A stretch of 64,000 nt of DNA from Dickeya lacustris (GTDB lineage: Bacteria > Pseudomonadota > Gammaproteobacteria > Enterobacterales > Enterobacteriaceae): assembly GCF_029635795.1 (NCBI RefSeq), contig NZ_CP114280.1:1240001-1304000 (forward strand), written 5' to 3'. Each line of letters begins with the position of its first letter. Positions within the stretch are counted from its first letter, which is position 1. This document shows, in pieces, positions 18,932 through 29,422 of the stretch. Position numbers and translations under genes: made by a program. The notes beneath the pieces are model-generated. The model had not been told where the DNA came from. It worked only from the letters and a program-made list of their open reading frames with translations, and did no database searches.

Positions 18932-19622
18932 ATGCTGTATGGCTATAGCGAATTAATCATGGATGGCGCGCGCATGACGCTGCAACTGGCGTTATGTTCA
19001 TTGTTGTTGGCACTGGTTATCGGTTTGGTCGGGGCGGCAGCCAAGCTCTCCTCTAACCGGTTGTTATCCGGGTGCTTTTCCGGTTACACCACACTGATTC
19101 GAGGCGGTGCCGGATTTGGTATTGATGTTATTGATTTTCTACGGTTTGCAAATGGCCCTGAACAGCCTGACCGAAACGTTGGGGATGGATCAAATTGATA
19201 TTGATCCGCTGGTCGCCGGGGTATTGACCCTGGGGTTCATCTACGGTGCCTATTTCACAGAAACCTTTCGGGGGGCTTATCTGGCGGTGCCCAAAGGGCA
19301 AATCGAGGCGGCCGTCGCATTTGGTTTTACGCCGCTTAAGGTGTTCCGCCGCATTATGTTTCCCTCGATGATGCGCTTTGCTCTGCCGGGGATTGGTAAC
19401 AACTGGCAGGTGATTCTTAAAGCGACGGCGCTGGTGTCGTTACTTGGTTTGAGTGACGTGATTAAAGCAACGCAACTGGCAGGGAAGGGGGCTCATCATC
19501 CTTTTTTCTTCGCGATGGTTGCCGGTGTGCTCTATTTGGTTTTTACCACCTTGTCTAACGGGGTGCTGTGGTGGCTGGAAAAACGCTACTCACAGGGTGT
19601 GCGGAAAGTGAACTATGAGTGA
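18932..19622 (+). pseudogene. hisQ: Histidine/arginine ABC transporter permease HisQ, frameshifted in this sequence
   Basis: The first 58 codons (to 19105) and the rest (from 19107 on) together match HisQ throughout, but they lie in different frames. A single extra G in GGCGGTGCC (19106 or 19107) breaks the frame between TTLIRG and VPDLVLMLLIFYG. The total, 691 bases, is 3n+1 and would give 229 residues after removing one base (E. coli HisQ, 228). The region after the break holds the permease EAA loop (EAAVAFGFTPLKVFRRIMFP). As written the product stops after 88 residues and lacks this loop. Whether the lesion is real or an assembly error is open. The 3' end overlaps hisM by eight bases. Confidence 0.9.
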
Positions 19623-20328
19623 GATCTTGCAACAATATGGGCAGGCGCTGCTGTGGAGCGATGGTTATCGCCTCACCGGGCTTGCCATGACGCTGTGGCT
19701 GCTGATTGCCTCTGTCTCGATGGGTGGGGTAATGGCTGTTTTTCTGGCGGTGGCGCGCGTTTCGCCCCGTCGCCGCTATTGGTTGCCGGTCTGGGTCTTT
19801 ACCTATATCTTTCGTGGCACCCCACTGTATGTGCAATTACTGGTGTTCTACTCCGGTGTTTATAGCCTTGAGTTTGTCCGTGGCACCGATTTGCTCAATG
19901 CCTTTTTCCGCAGCGGCCTGAATTGTGCCATTCTGGCGCTGGCGCTCAACACCTGTGCCTACACCACTGAAATCTTTGCCGGGGCGATCCGCTCGGTGCC
20001 GCACGGTGAAATCGAGGCGGCGCGGGCCTACGGTTTTTCACGTTTCAAGCAGTATCGTTGCATTATTTTGCCCGGTGCGCTGCGTATCGCGCTGCCTGCC
20101 TACAGTAACGAAGTTATCTTGATGCTGCACTCCACCGCGCTGGCCTTTACCGTCACCGTGCCGGATTTGCTTAAAGTGGCGCGTGATATTAATGCGGCAA
20201 CTTACCAGCCGTTTTACGCCTTTGGTATTGCCGCAGTGATTTATCTGGTGGTGTCATTCGTGCTGATAGCGCTGTTTAGAAAAGCCGAGCGCCGCTGGTT
20301 GCGGCACCTTCATACCCGTTCTCACTAA
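19615..20328 (+). CDS. hisM: Histidine/arginine ABC transporter permease HisM
   Basis: A 237-residue inner membrane permease with about five membrane segments and the family EAA motif ([31 protein letters not shown]), which contacts the HisP ATPase. It pairs with HisQ. The ATG lies inside the hisQ 3' end, so translation is normally coupled to hisQ; the hisQ frameshift would remove that coupling because the shifted frame stops early at 19198. The sequence is otherwise intact. Confidence 0.94.
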   Translation: MSEILQQYGQALLWSDGYRLTGLAMTLWLLIASVSMGGVMAVFLAVARVSPRRRYWLPVWVFTYIFRGTPLYVQLLVFYSGVYSLEFVRGTDLLNAFFRSGLNCAILALALNTCAYTTEIFAGAIRSVPHGEIEAARAYGFSRFKQYRCIILPGALRIALPAYSNEVILMLHSTALAFTVTVPDLLKVARDINAATYQPFYAFGIAAVIYLVVSFVLIALFRKAERRWLRHLHTRSH

Positions 20329-20350
20329 ATCAAGCAGGAACAAAGAAAGC

Positions 20351-21124
20351 ATGCAGAATAATAAGCTGATGGTGACGGAATTACGTAAGCGTTATGGTCA
20401 GCATGAGGTGCTAAAAGGCATTTCATTGGCGGCTAAAGCCGGGGACGTTATTTCTATTATTGGTTCATCAGGGTCGGGTAAGAGTACGCTGTTGCGGTGT
20501 ATTAACTTTTTGGAAAAACCCTGTGAAGGTTCTATCCATGTGAACGGTCAGGAAATTCACATGGTGCGGGATAAAGACGGCCAACTCAAAGTGTTTGATA
20601 AAAAGCAGTTGCAGCTGTTGCGTACCCGCCTGACGATGGTGTTTCAACACTTTAACCTGTGGAGCTTCATGACGGCGCTGGAAAACGTGATGGAAGCGCC
20701 GGTGCAGGTGCTGGGGTTAAGCAAGGAAGAAGCGCGTAAACGGGCGGAGTTTTATCTCAACAAAGTGGGGATAACCGGCGTGTCGCAGGAAAAATATCCG
20801 GCCGATCTCTCTGGTGGGCAGCAACAGCGTGTGTCGATTGCCCGCGCGCTGGCAATGGAGCCGGACGTGCTGTTGTTTGATGAACCGACGTCTGCGCTTG
20901 ACCCTGAGCTGGTTGGCGAGGTACTGCGTATCATGCAGCAACTGGCTGAAGAGGGGAAAACAATGGTGGTCGTCACGCATGAAATGGAGTTCGCCCGACA
21001 TGTGTCAAGCCATGTGATTTTCCTGCATCAGGGCGTAGTGGAAGAAGAGGGGCCGCCGGAGGAGTTGTTTAATCACCCGAAGAGCCCCCGTCTGCAACAG
21101 TTTCTGTCTGGGGCGTTGAAATAA
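20351..21124 (+). CDS. hisP: Histidine/arginine ABC transporter ATP-binding protein HisP
   Basis: A 257-residue ABC ATPase with Walker [10 protein letters not shown] at residues 38-46, Q-loop FQHFNLW, signature [15 protein letters not shown], Walker [14 protein letters not shown] and switch histidine in VVVTHEM. It drives uptake by HisQM with the periplasmic protein. GGAACAAAGAAAGC precedes the ATG; the gap from hisM is 22 bases. It is the last gene of the operon. Confidence 0.96.
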   Translation: MQNNKLMVTELRKRYGQHEVLKGISLAAKAGDVISIIGSSGSGKSTLLRCINFLEKPCEGSIHVNGQEIHMVRDKDGQLKVFDKKQLQLLRTRLTMVFQHFNLWSFMTALENVMEAPVQVLGLSKEEARKRAEFYLNKVGITGVSQEKYPADLSGGQQQRVSIARALAMEPDVLLFDEPTSALDPELVGEVLRIMQQLAEEGKTMVVVTHEMEFARHVSSHVIFLHQGVVEEEGPPEELFNHPKSPRLQQFLSGALK

Positions 21125-21223
21125 CCCAGCCGGATGCACCCCCTGCTGAGACCTGTTGAGAGATATGCCTTCCTCGCCCGCAAGACATTCATCATGCGGC
21201 CTCTGTTTTAGGCCCGGATGAGG

Positions 21224-22132
21224 TTAACCGGCGCGAGGATGCAATAAATTGTCGATGGCCTCTTCAAGCTCGAAAAAGCGAAAACCGAAGCCAGCTTTTT
21301 CCAGCCGCTGCGGGATGGCGCGTTGCCCTCCCAACAGCAGTGTGGCGGCTTCGCCCATCAGCAGTTGCAGCACCCAGCCTGGCGTGCGCATAAACCCCGG
21401 TCGATTTAGCGCATTCGCCAGCATGGCGGAGAATTTTTCGTTGCGCGCCGGATAAGGCGACACCATGTTAAACGGGCCGCGCAAAATTGGGTTATCCAGC
21501 AAGTATAAAATCGCATTGGTCATATCATCGATATGAATCCAGGGAAGGTACTGCCTGCCTGAACCAATAGGCCCACCTAACCCCAGACGGAAGACCGGCA
21601 GCATTTTGGCCAACGCGCCGCCGTCACGGGATAGCACAATACCGGTACGTAACAGACACACGCGGGTTTTGTCGCTTTCAGCCTCCAGCGCCAATGCTTC
21701 CCAGCGCGCGCAGAGCTCATGGGTAAAATCATGATGAGGCGGTTCATCTTCTGTGACCAGTGCCTGCCCTTGATCGCCGTAATAGCCGACCGCCGAGCCG
21801 GACAAAAATACCGCAGGCGGCGTGGCGCTTTGGCGAATCAATTGCGCCAATTGCTGAGTGATGTCCCAACGGCTTTGGCAAAGCCGCTCTTTTTGCACTC
21901 GCGTCCAGCGCTTGTCGGCAATAGGTTCACCAGCCAGATTAATCACGCCGTCGAAGCCATCGAGCGAATGTCGCCCATCAAGGCCAGGCCAGTAATCGGC
22001 TTGATTGCCCAACAGTCGTCGCGCCCGCTCAGGTGAGCGAGTGACGACCGTAACCTGATGCGACAGCGACAACAAACGTGCAATCAGATGACGGCCAATC
22101 AGGCCGGTTCCCCCGGTGATCAGTAGCTTCAT
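21224..22132 (-). CDS. yfcH: NAD(P)-binding TIGR01777 epimerase family protein
   Basis: A 302-residue SDR-type protein. The N-terminal Rossmann motif [17 protein letters not shown] binds a dinucleotide, VINLAGEPI and [13 protein letters not shown] (serine/tyrosine region) belong to the SDR fold, and the C-terminal part (DUF1731, [21 protein letters not shown]) is specific to YfcH-like proteins. No reaction is established for the family. It is transcribed toward hisP. In E. coli folX follows; that gene is absent here. Confidence 0.9.
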   Translation of the reverse strand: MKLLITGGTGLIGRHLIARLLSLSHQVTVVTRSPERARRLLGNQADYWPGLDGRHSLDGFDGVINLAGEPIADKRWTRVQKERLCQSRWDITQQLAQLIRQSATPPAVFLSGSAVGYYGDQGQALVTEDEPPHHDFTHELCARWEALALEAESDKTRVCLLRTGIVLSRDGGALAKMLPVFRLGLGGPIGSGRQYLPWIHIDDMTNAILYLLDNPILRGPFNMVSPYPARNEKFSAMLANALNRPGFMRTPGWVLQLLMGEAATLLLGGQRAIPQRLEKAGFGFRFFELEEAIDNLLHPRAG

Positions 22133-22332
22133 AGCGCGCCTCGCTTTGTCTGTTGGGTTATCGCTGAATGGTCAGGGGCAAGAGGGTATCGCTTCCACCT
22201 GTGCCTGACCGCTTTCTTCCAGCATAGATGATCCCTTGGTATTTGCGGGTGATATTAACCACATCTCGCGGTCTTTTTACCAGAAAAACAAACGAGTTAT
22301 CGTTCAATAACAGAGGCTATGGCGTAGAGCAA

Positions 22333-22353
22333 CACGCCAGTCACGCTGGCGTG
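22333..22353. repeat. Inverted repeat between yfcH and yfcG
   Basis: Eight-base arms CACGCCAG (22333-22340) and CTGGCGTG (22346-22353), loop of five. It lies downstream of yfcG and upstream of yfcH on the minus strand and could be a terminator stem, but no clear U-tract follows. Confidence 0.5.
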
Positions 22354-22395
22354 CTGCCCGTCATTGCGCCCTGCGGGCTATCTGATGAGTGTGAA

Positions 22396-23025
22396 TTAAA
22401 CCGGGGTGGCTAACTGGTAAGCACGCTGTGTTGCTGGACGCGCCTGAATGCGTTCAAACCACTGTTTCACCGCTGGGAATGCCGCTAAATCAATACGCTG
22501 CCTGGCATGGGAAACGACCCAGGGATAGGTGGCGATATCCGCAATGCTGTAATGCTCGCCGGCAAGCCAGCTTACCTGCTGGAGCTGTGTATTGAGCACC
22601 GTATACAAGCGCTCAGTCTCTTTTTGATAGCGCTCGATAGCATAAGGCACCGGTTGTGGCGCGTAGTGATTGAAATGGTGGTTCTGCCCGAGCATTGGCC
22701 CAAACCCGGCGACCTGCCAGAATAACCATTGCAGCGTGGCGGTACGTTCGCGCACATCCTGGCTCAAAAACTGCCCACTCTTCTCTGCTAAGTACAGCAA
22801 AATCGCGCCGGACTCAAACAGGCTAATCGGCGCGCCGCCATCCTGTGGTTGCCGGTCAACAATCGCGGGGATTTTGTTGTTTGGCGAGATAGCCAGAAAA
22901 TCAGGTTTAAACTGATCGCCTGCGCTGATATCAACGCGATGCAGTTGATAAGGTAGATTGGCTTCTTCCAGAAACAGGGTGATTTTGTGGCCGTTAGGGG
23001 TGGCGGCGTAATACACATCAATCAT
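22396..23025 (-). CDS. yfcG: Disulfide-bond oxidoreductase, glutathione S-transferase family (YfcG)
   Basis: A 209-residue GST of the Nu class. The N-terminal thioredoxin-like domain (residues 1-87) starts MIDVYYAATPNGHKITLFLEEA and includes the glutathione contact SPNNKIPAIVD and ESGAILLYLAEKSG; the helical C-terminal domain contains WLFWQVAGFGPMLGQNHHFNHY, a YfcG/YghU hallmark. The homologue reduces disulfides such as 2-hydroxyethyl disulfide with glutathione. It is divergent from yfcE. Confidence 0.93.
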   Translation of the reverse strand: MIDVYYAATPNGHKITLFLEEANLPYQLHRVDISAGDQFKPDFLAISPNNKIPAIVDRQPQDGGAPISLFESGAILLYLAEKSGQFLSQDVRERTATLQWLFWQVAGFGPMLGQNHHFNHYAPQPVPYAIERYQKETERLYTVLNTQLQQVSWLAGEHYSIADIATYPWVVSHARQRIDLAAFPAVKQWFERIQARPATQRAYQLATPV

Positions 23026-23358
23026 GAATCATCTCTCCATAGGTATGAGTCGTTTAGCCATGGCATAGCATGGGCTGGTATTGCGGATGTGGCACCTGAA
23101 TCCGCGTCTGATGCTGTTGCGAGCCTAGCACTTTCCTGCCCATGGCATAAATAACCGTTATGGCTATTCTTTTACTATCATAAAGATAGTGTTTATCGGC
23201 GGCAGTGAGACTCATGCGGCGAAAAGAAAGTCGATAACGGGCGGGAGGGTGATAGCACCGAGGTTCCGGCTGAAATGCGCCATAGAAATGTGGCCGATTT
23301 TATGGGTTGTTTTGATACTATAAACGGACTGATTTTTCTCACGCACCGGAATTGCATC
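23026..23358. other. 333-bp divergent intergenic region, yfcG/yfcE
   Basis: No gene seen. It holds a perfect 6-5-6 palindrome ACTATC-ATAAA-GATAGT at 23174-23190, a candidate repressor operator, and a -10-like TATAAA about 40 bases ahead of yfcE. Confidence 0.5.
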
Positions 23359-23910
23359 ATGAAACTGATGTTTGCCTCAGATTTGCATGGTTCCTTACCT
23401 GCGACTCAACAGTTGCTTGCCCATTTCGACCAGCAAGGTGCCGATTGGCTGATTTTGTTGGGGGATTTTCTTAACCACGGGCCGCGTAATCCACTGCCGG
23501 AGGGCTATCAACCCGCTGACGTCGCCACGCTACTCAATCGCTATGCATCGCGCATTGTCGCTGTGCGCGGTAATTGCGACAGCGAAGTTGACCAGATGCT
23601 GTTACAGTTTCCGATTACCGCTCCCTGGCAACACGTCTTGTTGGCAGACCATCGGCTCTTTCTGACGCACGGCCATCTTTATCACCCGGAAAAACGCCCG
23701 CCGCTGCAAGCCGGGGATGTGCTGGTTTATGGGCATACGCACATTCCTGTGGCCGAACGACGCGACGATATCTACTGCTTTAATCCCGGCTCGGTAAGCT
23801 TGCCGAAAGGCGGCTACCCGGCCAGTTATGGCCTGTTAGATAGCGGCGTGCTTTATGTGTTGCCCTTGCAAGGGGGGCAGCCTCTTGCACAGGTTGCAAT
23901 TAGCCACTAA
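23359..23910 (+). CDS. yfcE: Phosphodiesterase YfcE (MPP/YfcE family)
   Basis: A 183-residue calcineurin-like metallophosphoesterase with all five metal motifs: ASDLHGS, LGDFLNHG, RGNCDSE, LTHGHLY and VYGHTHIP. The E. coli protein hydrolyses phosphodiesters such as bis-pNPP with Mn2+, though its natural substrate is not known. The start is the ATG at 23359, giving the family's N-terminus MKLMFASDLHG; the longest frame starts 28 codons earlier, through the promoter region. Confidence 0.94.
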   Translation: MKLMFASDLHGSLPATQQLLAHFDQQGADWLILLGDFLNHGPRNPLPEGYQPADVATLLNRYASRIVAVRGNCDSEVDQMLLQFPITAPWQHVLLADHRLFLTHGHLYHPEKRPPLQAGDVLVYGHTHIPVAERRDDIYCFNPGSVSLPKGGYPASYGLLDSGVLYVLPLQGGQPLAQVAISH

Positions 23911-24001
23911 TTTAAATCCGGTAATGTTTACACAACGTCAATTATTCCAAAATGTTAAACACGAAAGCGTGTAACAGCGCATGACGAAAGGGCCTCAGAG
24001 G

Positions 24002-24625
24002 ATGGTGGAGCAAAGAGAGACGGCAGGCACGGAATGGGTCGATATCGTTGATGAAAATAATCAGGTTATCGCACAGTCAAGCCGCCAGCAGATGCGCGCC
24101 CAGCGCCTGCGTCACCGTGCAACCTATATTGTCGTCCATGATGGTATGGGGAAAATCCTGGTGCAGCGCCGTACTGAAACCAAGGATTTCTATCCCGGCT
24201 GGCTGGATGCGACTGCCGGTGGCGTGGTGCAAAGTGGCGAGAATTTGCTGGAGTCGGCACGACGTGAAGCAGAAGAAGAGCTGGGGATTGCCGGTGTGCC
24301 GTTTGCCGAGCATGGCCTGTTCTATTATGAGAGCGATGACTGCCGGGTGTGGGGGGCGCTATTTAGCTGCGTTAGCCACGGGCCTTTTGCATTGCAGGCG
24401 GAAGAGATAGATGAAGTGAGCTGGCTTGCGCCGGAGGAGATAACGGCCCGGTGTGATGAATTTACCCCTGATTCATTAAAGGCGCTGTCGCTGTGGTTAA
24501 GCCGTAATAGCGGTAGCCATGATTACACCAAGACAGCGCGTGTCGCGCCGCGCAGTCAGCAGGAGCAGCCGACGGACACGCCAGAGACCCAGCCACAGAG
24601 TGAGACGGAAAAATCATCGCAGTGA
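24002..24625 (+). CDS. yfcD: NUDIX hydrolase YfcD
   Basis: A 207-residue protein. The complete Nudix box is visible as a G-x5-E-x7-REAEEELGI series around residues 78-100 ([20 protein letters not shown]). Upstream the family motif [20 protein letters not shown] is present. The substrate is unknown. The start at 24002 gives the family-like N-terminus, with GAAAGGG about ten bases upstream; 23981 is an alternative. After the conserved core, ending near residue 175, there is a Q/E/T/P-rich tail of about 30 residues that the E. coli protein (180 residues) lacks. Confidence 0.92.
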   Translation: MVEQRETAGTEWVDIVDENNQVIAQSSRQQMRAQRLRHRATYIVVHDGMGKILVQRRTETKDFYPGWLDATAGGVVQSGENLLESARREAEEELGIAGVPFAEHGLFYYESDDCRVWGALFSCVSHGPFALQAEEIDEVSWLAPEEITARCDEFTPDSLKALSLWLSRNSGSHDYTKTARVAPRSQQEQPTDTPETQPQSETEKSSQ

Positions 24626-24650
24626 TGATAATGGTCATCGCGGATAAAAA

Positions 24651-24676
24651 AAAACGCCAGCGTTCGCTGGCGTTTT
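24651..24676. terminator. Bidirectional terminator between yfcD and pta
   Basis: Perfect 12-base arms AAAACGCCAGCG (24651-24662) and CGCTGGCGTTTT (24665-24676), with A-tract on the left and T-tract on the right. It serves the convergent yfcD and pta units. Confidence 0.9.
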
Positions 24677-24754
24677 GCTTTAATTGCGCCAATTGCTCCA
24701 TCAACAGAGCAACAGTCACCGGCAGGCCAACAGACCTGTCGGTGACAAGCGGCA

Positions 24755-26896
24755 TCAGGCAATCTGGGTCGCCTGAATAGCGGTCAGGGCCACGGTGTAG
24801 ACGATATCATCGACCAACGCGCCACGAGACAGGTCGTTAACCGGTTTACGCATACCTTGCAGCATTGGCCCGATGGAGATCAGGTCAGCAGAACGCTGTA
24901 CGGCTTTATAGGTGGTATTACCGGTGTTCAGATCCGGGAAGACGAACACGGTCGCTTTACCCGCAACCGGTGAGTTCGGCGCTTTGGACAGTGCGACGTC
25001 AGCCATGATGGCGGCGTCATACTGTAACGGGCCGTCAATCACCAGATCCGGGCGTTTTTCCTGCGCCAGACGGGTGGCTTCGCGTACTTTGTCTACATCG
25101 CTACCAGCACCCGAGTTACCGGTAGAGTAGGAGATCATCGCCACACGCGGGTCGATGCCAAAAGCGGCAGCCGAGTCGGCAGACTGGATAGCGATTTCGG
25201 CCAGCTGTTCAGCCGTCGGGTCTGGGTTGATGGCGCAGTCGCCGTATACCAGCACCTGCTCAGGCAGCAGCATGAAGAATACCGAGGAAACCAGTGAGCT
25301 GCCCGGCGCAGTTTTGATGAGCTGCAACGGCGGGCGAATGGTATTCGCTGTCGTGTGTACCGCACCTGATACCAGGCCATCGACTTCGCCTTGTTCCAGC
25401 ATCAGTGTGCCCAGTACCACGTTGTCTTCGAGCTGTTCGCGGGCGACCACTTCGGTCATCCCTTTGCTCTTACGCAGTTCAACCAAACGCGGGACATAGC
25501 GCTCACGGGCTTCGACCGGATCGACAATTTCGATGCCTTTACCCAGTTCAACGCCTTGTGCGGCGGCGACGCGCTGGATTTCATCCGGGTTGCCCAACAG
25601 CACACACTGCGCGATACCGCGTTCAGCACAGATAGCGGCCGCTTTGACAGTACGCGGTTCGTCGCCTTCTGGCAGCACGATGCGTTTGCTGGCCTGGCGC
25701 GCCAGTTCGGTCAACTGGTAACGGAACGCTGGCGGTGACAAGCGACGTGAGCGCTCGGACGTCGCCGTCAGGGAATCGATCCACTGGGCGTCGATGTGGC
25801 GAGCCACATATTCCTGCACTTTTTCCACACGTTCGTGGTCATCGGCAGGCAGCTCTAAATTGAAGCTTTGCAGGTTCAACGACGTCTGCCAGGTGTTCGT
25901 GTCGACCATAAATACCGGCAGACCGGTCTGGAAAGCGCGTTCACACAGTTTGCTGATGGCCGGGTCAATATTGTAGCCGCCGGTCAGCAGCAGGGCGCCG
26001 ATTTCAACGCCGTTCATGGCTGCCAGGCAGGCTGCGACCAGTACGTCCGGGCGATCTGCCGATGTCACCAGCAATGAACCTGGGCGGAAATGTTCCAGCA
26101 TGTGCGGAATGCTGCGGGCACAGAAGGTGACGGATTTTACGCGACGGGTCTGAATATCACCGGCATTGATAATGCGGGCATTCAGGTGATTTGCCATGTC
26201 GATAGCGCGGGTTGCGATGAGCTCAAAGCTCCACGGTACACAGCCCAGAATCGGCAGCGGACTGTTGGCAAACAGCAATTTCGGATCGATATTGGCGACG
26301 CTGGCTTTGGTTGAATCGTCAAAGATTTCTGACAGATCGGGACGAGTACGACCCTGCTCATCAACCGGTGCGTTCAATTTGTTGATGATAACGCCGGTGA
26401 TGTTTTTGTTTTTGCTGCCGCCAAAGCTTGAACGCGCGATGTCGATACGCTCTTTCAACTGCGCCGGAGAGTCATTACCCAGCGCCAGAACGAAGACGAT
26501 TTCCGCGTTCAGGGTTTTGGCAATTTCATAGTTCAAGGCATTGGCAAACTGGTGTTTGCGGGTCGGCACCAGACCTTCCACCAGCACCACTTCTGCATCT
26601 TTGGTGTTTTCGTGGTAGCGCGCGATGATCTCTTCTAACAGCACATCCTGCTGGTTGCTGCTTAACATCGACTCCACGTAGCTCATCTTCAGCGGTTCAG
26701 CCGCCGGAATAGCAGACGTGGCGCGCACGATGGTGGTGGTTTGGTCAGGGGCGCTTTCACCCGCGCGCGGCTGGGCGATAGGTTTAAAGACGCTCAGGCG
26801 CACGCCTTTCTGTTCCATGGAACGAATGACACCCAGGCTGACGCTGGTCAGACCTACGCTGGTGCCAGTAGGAATCAACATGATTATACGGGACAC
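24755..26896 (-). CDS. pta: Phosphate acetyltransferase
   Basis: A 713-residue enzyme of the long Pta form (E. coli 714). It interconverts acetyl-CoA and acetyl phosphate. The N-terminal P-loop domain begins [21 protein letters not shown], a DRTGG domain follows (about residues 215-330), and the C-terminal PTA_PTB catalytic domain starts near 390 ([16 protein letters not shown]) with [16 protein letters not shown] and [16 protein letters not shown]. It lies downstream of ackA on the same strand, separated by a strong hairpin that may reduce pta expression. Confidence 0.97.
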   Translation of the reverse strand: MSRIIMLIPTGTSVGLTSVSLGVIRSMEQKGVRLSVFKPIAQPRAGESAPDQTTTIVRATSAIPAAEPLKMSYVESMLSSNQQDVLLEEIIARYHENTKDAEVVLVEGLVPTRKHQFANALNYEIAKTLNAEIVFVLALGNDSPAQLKERIDIARSSFGGSKNKNITGVIINKLNAPVDEQGRTRPDLSEIFDDSTKASVANIDPKLLFANSPLPILGCVPWSFELIATRAIDMANHLNARIINAGDIQTRRVKSVTFCARSIPHMLEHFRPGSLLVTSADRPDVLVAACLAAMNGVEIGALLLTGGYNIDPAISKLCERAFQTGLPVFMVDTNTWQTSLNLQSFNLELPADDHERVEKVQEYVARHIDAQWIDSLTATSERSRRLSPPAFRYQLTELARQASKRIVLPEGDEPRTVKAAAICAERGIAQCVLLGNPDEIQRVAAAQGVELGKGIEIVDPVEARERYVPRLVELRKSKGMTEVVAREQLEDNVVLGTLMLEQGEVDGLVSGAVHTTANTIRPPLQLIKTAPGSSLVSSVFFMLLPEQVLVYGDCAINPDPTAEQLAEIAIQSADSAAAFGIDPRVAMISYSTGNSGAGSDVDKVREATRLAQEKRPDLVIDGPLQYDAAIMADVALSKAPNSPVAGKATVFVFPDLNTGNTTYKAVQRSADLISIGPMLQGMRKPVNDLSRGALVDDIVYTVALTAIQATQIA

Positions 26897-26991
26897 GGCT
26901 TAACCTCTGTTTACGGTTGCTCGTTACGCAAAAACACGCCATCAGGCGCGGTTCAATAAATACAGCCTTGTAAATAACATGGCCCAAAACA

Positions 26992-27017
26992 ACTCCGTCA
27001 GCCTAAGCTGACGGAGT
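26992..27017 (-). terminator. Terminator/attenuator between ackA and pta
   Basis: Perfect 11-base arms ACTCCGTCAGC and GCTGACGGAGT with loop CTAA (26992-27017). On the minus strand it follows the ackA stop by 15 bases and is followed by GTTGTTTTG, a weak U-tract, so partial termination with readthrough into pta is plausible. Confidence 0.75.
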
Positions 27018-27032
27018 GATAATGCAGTGTTA

Positions 27033-28235
27033 TCAAGCGGTAAGACGCAGCGCGTCTTGTGCGATCACTAACTCTTCGTTAGTCGGAATGACCAGCGCCG
27101 GGCGGCAACCGTCTTTCGCAATGTTGCCACCTTTGCCGAAGCGAGCGGCCAGGTTACGCTCGTGATCAACATCAAGGCCCATCAGACCAAGCTGTTTCAG
27201 CGTCAGTTCGCGCACCATTGCCGCATTTTCACCGATACCGCCGGTGAAGATAACGGCGTCCAGACGGCCTTCCATCAGCGCGCAGTAAGAACCGATGTAC
27301 TTCGCCAGACGGTGGCAGTACACGTTCATGGCGCGTTTGGCGTCTTCTTTGGTTTCGTAGTTATCTTCAACATAACGGCAATCGCTGGTGACTTCGGTCA
27401 GGCCCAGCAGACCGGATTCTTTGGTCAGCAGTTTGTTGATGTCTGCTACGCTCATGCCCATGGCATCGTGCAGGTGGAATACGACAGCCGGGTCGATATC
27501 GCCACTACGGGTGCCCATCACCAGACCTTCCAGCGGCGTGAGGCCCATGGATGTATCAACGCATTTACCGTTACGGATAGCAGTAACTGAACCACCGTTA
27601 CCCAGATGGCAGGTGATAACGTTCAGATCATCAATTGATTTGCCAAGGAGCTTCGCTGCTTCACGCGACACATAGAAATGGCTGGTGCCGTGTGCGCCAT
27701 AGCGACGAATGTGCTGATCTTTGTATAACGAGTACGGCAGGGCGTACAGGTAGGCTTCTTCCGGCATGGTCTGGTGGAATGCGGTGTCAAAAACAGCGAC
27801 ATTCTTGTCAGCCAGATGCGGGAATTCTTTCAGCGCTTCTTCAATGCCGATCAGGTGAGCCGGGTTGTGCAGCGGTGCAAACGGGATGGCATCTTTGATG
27901 CCTTGCAGCACGTCATCATTGATGATGGCGGACTGAGTGAATTTCTCGCCACCGTGAACGATACGATGACCAATCGCAACCAACTGTGCAGAGAGCTCAG
28001 GTTTCTGGCTAAGAATAGTGTTAACGATGAAACTCAGTGCTTCGCTGTGGGCGGCACCGGCACCCAGTGCGGCTTCCTGTTTGCCGCCATCGATTTTCCA
28101 TTTGATGCGCGCTTCGGGCAGATTGAAACACTCGGCCAGACCAGACAGGTATTCATCTCCGTTGATGGCATCAATGATGGCGAACTTCAGAGAAGAACTA
28201 CCGCAGTTAAGAACCAGTACTAACTTACTCGACAT
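27033..28235 (-). CDS. ackA: Acetate kinase
   Basis: A 400-residue ASKHA-fold kinase, the same length as E. coli AckA. It makes ATP and acetate from acetyl phosphate, and runs in reverse for acetate uptake. Visible motifs are [13 protein letters not shown] (adenine/phosphate 1), [16 protein letters not shown] [30 protein letters not shown] and the C-terminal [16 protein letters not shown]. First gene of ackA-pta. The 595-bp region upstream must contain its promoter. Confidence 0.97.
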   Translation of the reverse strand: MSSKLVLVLNCGSSSLKFAIIDAINGDEYLSGLAECFNLPEARIKWKIDGGKQEAALGAGAAHSEALSFIVNTILSQKPELSAQLVAIGHRIVHGGEKFTQSAIINDDVLQGIKDAIPFAPLHNPAHLIGIEEALKEFPHLADKNVAVFDTAFHQTMPEEAYLYALPYSLYKDQHIRRYGAHGTSHFYVSREAAKLLGKSIDDLNVITCHLGNGGSVTAIRNGKCVDTSMGLTPLEGLVMGTRSGDIDPAVVFHLHDAMGMSVADINKLLTKESGLLGLTEVTSDCRYVEDNYETKEDAKRAMNVYCHRLAKYIGSYCALMEGRLDAVIFTGGIGENAAMVRELTLKQLGLMGLDVDHERNLAARFGKGGNIAKDGCRPALVIPTNEELVIAQDALRLTA

Positions 28236-28830
28236 GGAAGTACCTACTTGTTATACATGGTTAAAAAAATGTCATACCACATCAGCGTAGCGCAGAAGGT
28301 GAACGACATTTATGATTAACATCATGCCAGATGAATTTTGCCCGGCATGATAGTGAAAAAAATACCAATGTTGCTGATGCTGCTGGCATCAAACGCCTGA
28401 TTCGTTGCTGCCACATCGGTTGATAAAATATCGGTGATAAAACAGTCCGTGATAAAACAAGCAGCAACAGCGGATATCCCCGGTGTCCACTGCGTACTGC
28501 CCACCAGGGCTCGTCTTACCGGGCACAACGGTTTGCCGGTAAGGAGCGAAACGGTATTCAGGCAACCCCATACCCTGTTCAGGTGTGAACCGTGATAGTC
28601 GGGGGAAACCGAGCCAGAACAGCCAATAGCGTCAACAGTGACCCAAACGGGCGTCATACCCTGTATGCTTTGTGTATGCATGCGCGCCGCGCGCGTGTAT
28701 ATCACGGCCAAAAAGGCCGTTTTAGGATACCGACAGGAATCATTAAACACAAAATATATTTTAAGCTTGTCAATTGTAGTTGGTGGTTTGTACAAAAATT
28801 TTATTTTTTATTCGTGAAGTTGAGGTAAAT
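28236..28830. promoter_or_regulatory. 595-bp divergent region ackA/yfbV
   Basis: No convincing gene on either strand. The promoters of ackA (leftward) and yfbV (rightward) must lie here. A direct repeat of TGATAAAA occurs at 28421, 28435 and 28450 (14-15 base spacing). A GC-rich dyad (GCGCGCCGCGCGC) lies near 28683-28695, and a TTGAGGT ribosome binding site precedes yfbV. Confidence 0.55.
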
Positions 28831-29286
28831 ATGGCGATGACTCCTCCGGGTAAGACGGGGTGGCTGAGTGTGTTCCATCAGGGGCAGCACTACATGAAAA
28901 CCTGGCCTGTGGATAAGCGCCTGGCGCCTGTGTTTCCTGAAAATCGCGTCTCGCGAGCGACCCGCTTCTCTATTCGTATCATGCCGCCGTTGGCGGTATT
29001 CACACTAACCTGGCAAATAGCGCTGGGCGGGCAATTAGGGCCGAGCATCGCGACAGCGCTGTTTGCCTTGAGTCTGCCGATGCAGGGGCTATGGTGGCTG
29101 GGGCGGCGCGCTGTTACTCCGCTTCCGCCATCCTTATTACACTGGTTTCATGACATTCGTAATAAGCTGCTGGAGTCGGGAATGGCTCTGGTGCCGGTGC
29201 AAGGCGAGCCGACGTATCAAATGCTGGCAGACGTGCTGAACCGTGCTTTTAAGCAGCTCGATCGCACGTTTCTGGACGATCTTTGA
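28831..29286 (+). CDS. yfbV: Terminus macrodomain insulation protein YfbV
   Basis: A 151-residue inner membrane protein (UPF0208), the same length as in E. coli. It has two membrane segments in the middle (about residues 44-65 and 70-92, [19 protein letters not shown] and onward) and a cytoplasmic C-terminus. In E. coli YfbV restricts MatP-dependent Ter macrodomain organisation. The ATG at 28831 has TTGAGGTAAAT immediately before it; the longest frame begins 17 codons earlier without support. It is beside ackA as in E. coli. Confidence 0.93.
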   Translation: MAMTPPGKTGWLSVFHQGQHYMKTWPVDKRLAPVFPENRVSRATRFSIRIMPPLAVFTLTWQIALGGQLGPSIATALFALSLPMQGLWWLGRRAVTPLPPSLLHWFHDIRNKLLESGMALVPVQGEPTYQMLADVLNRAFKQLDRTFLDDL

Positions 29287-29422
29287 TGTAGACCCTGTTT
29301 TGGCATAAAGGCGCTAACGTTTTTTCTATGGGATGCTGTTTTAAATCAAGAAACACACGCCCGTCTGTGTGCGATTCTGCTGTCAATATCCCTTTAGCTG
29401 GAATCAGATTCAGGAGTGCACG

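Noticed and set aside
19100..19110. Programmed +1 or -1 frameshifting as the explanation for hisQ, and likewise alaA and nuoM
   Set aside because: No slippery heptamer, no stop codon at the shift site and no stimulatory stem is seen, and the orthologues in enterobacteria read through without a shift.
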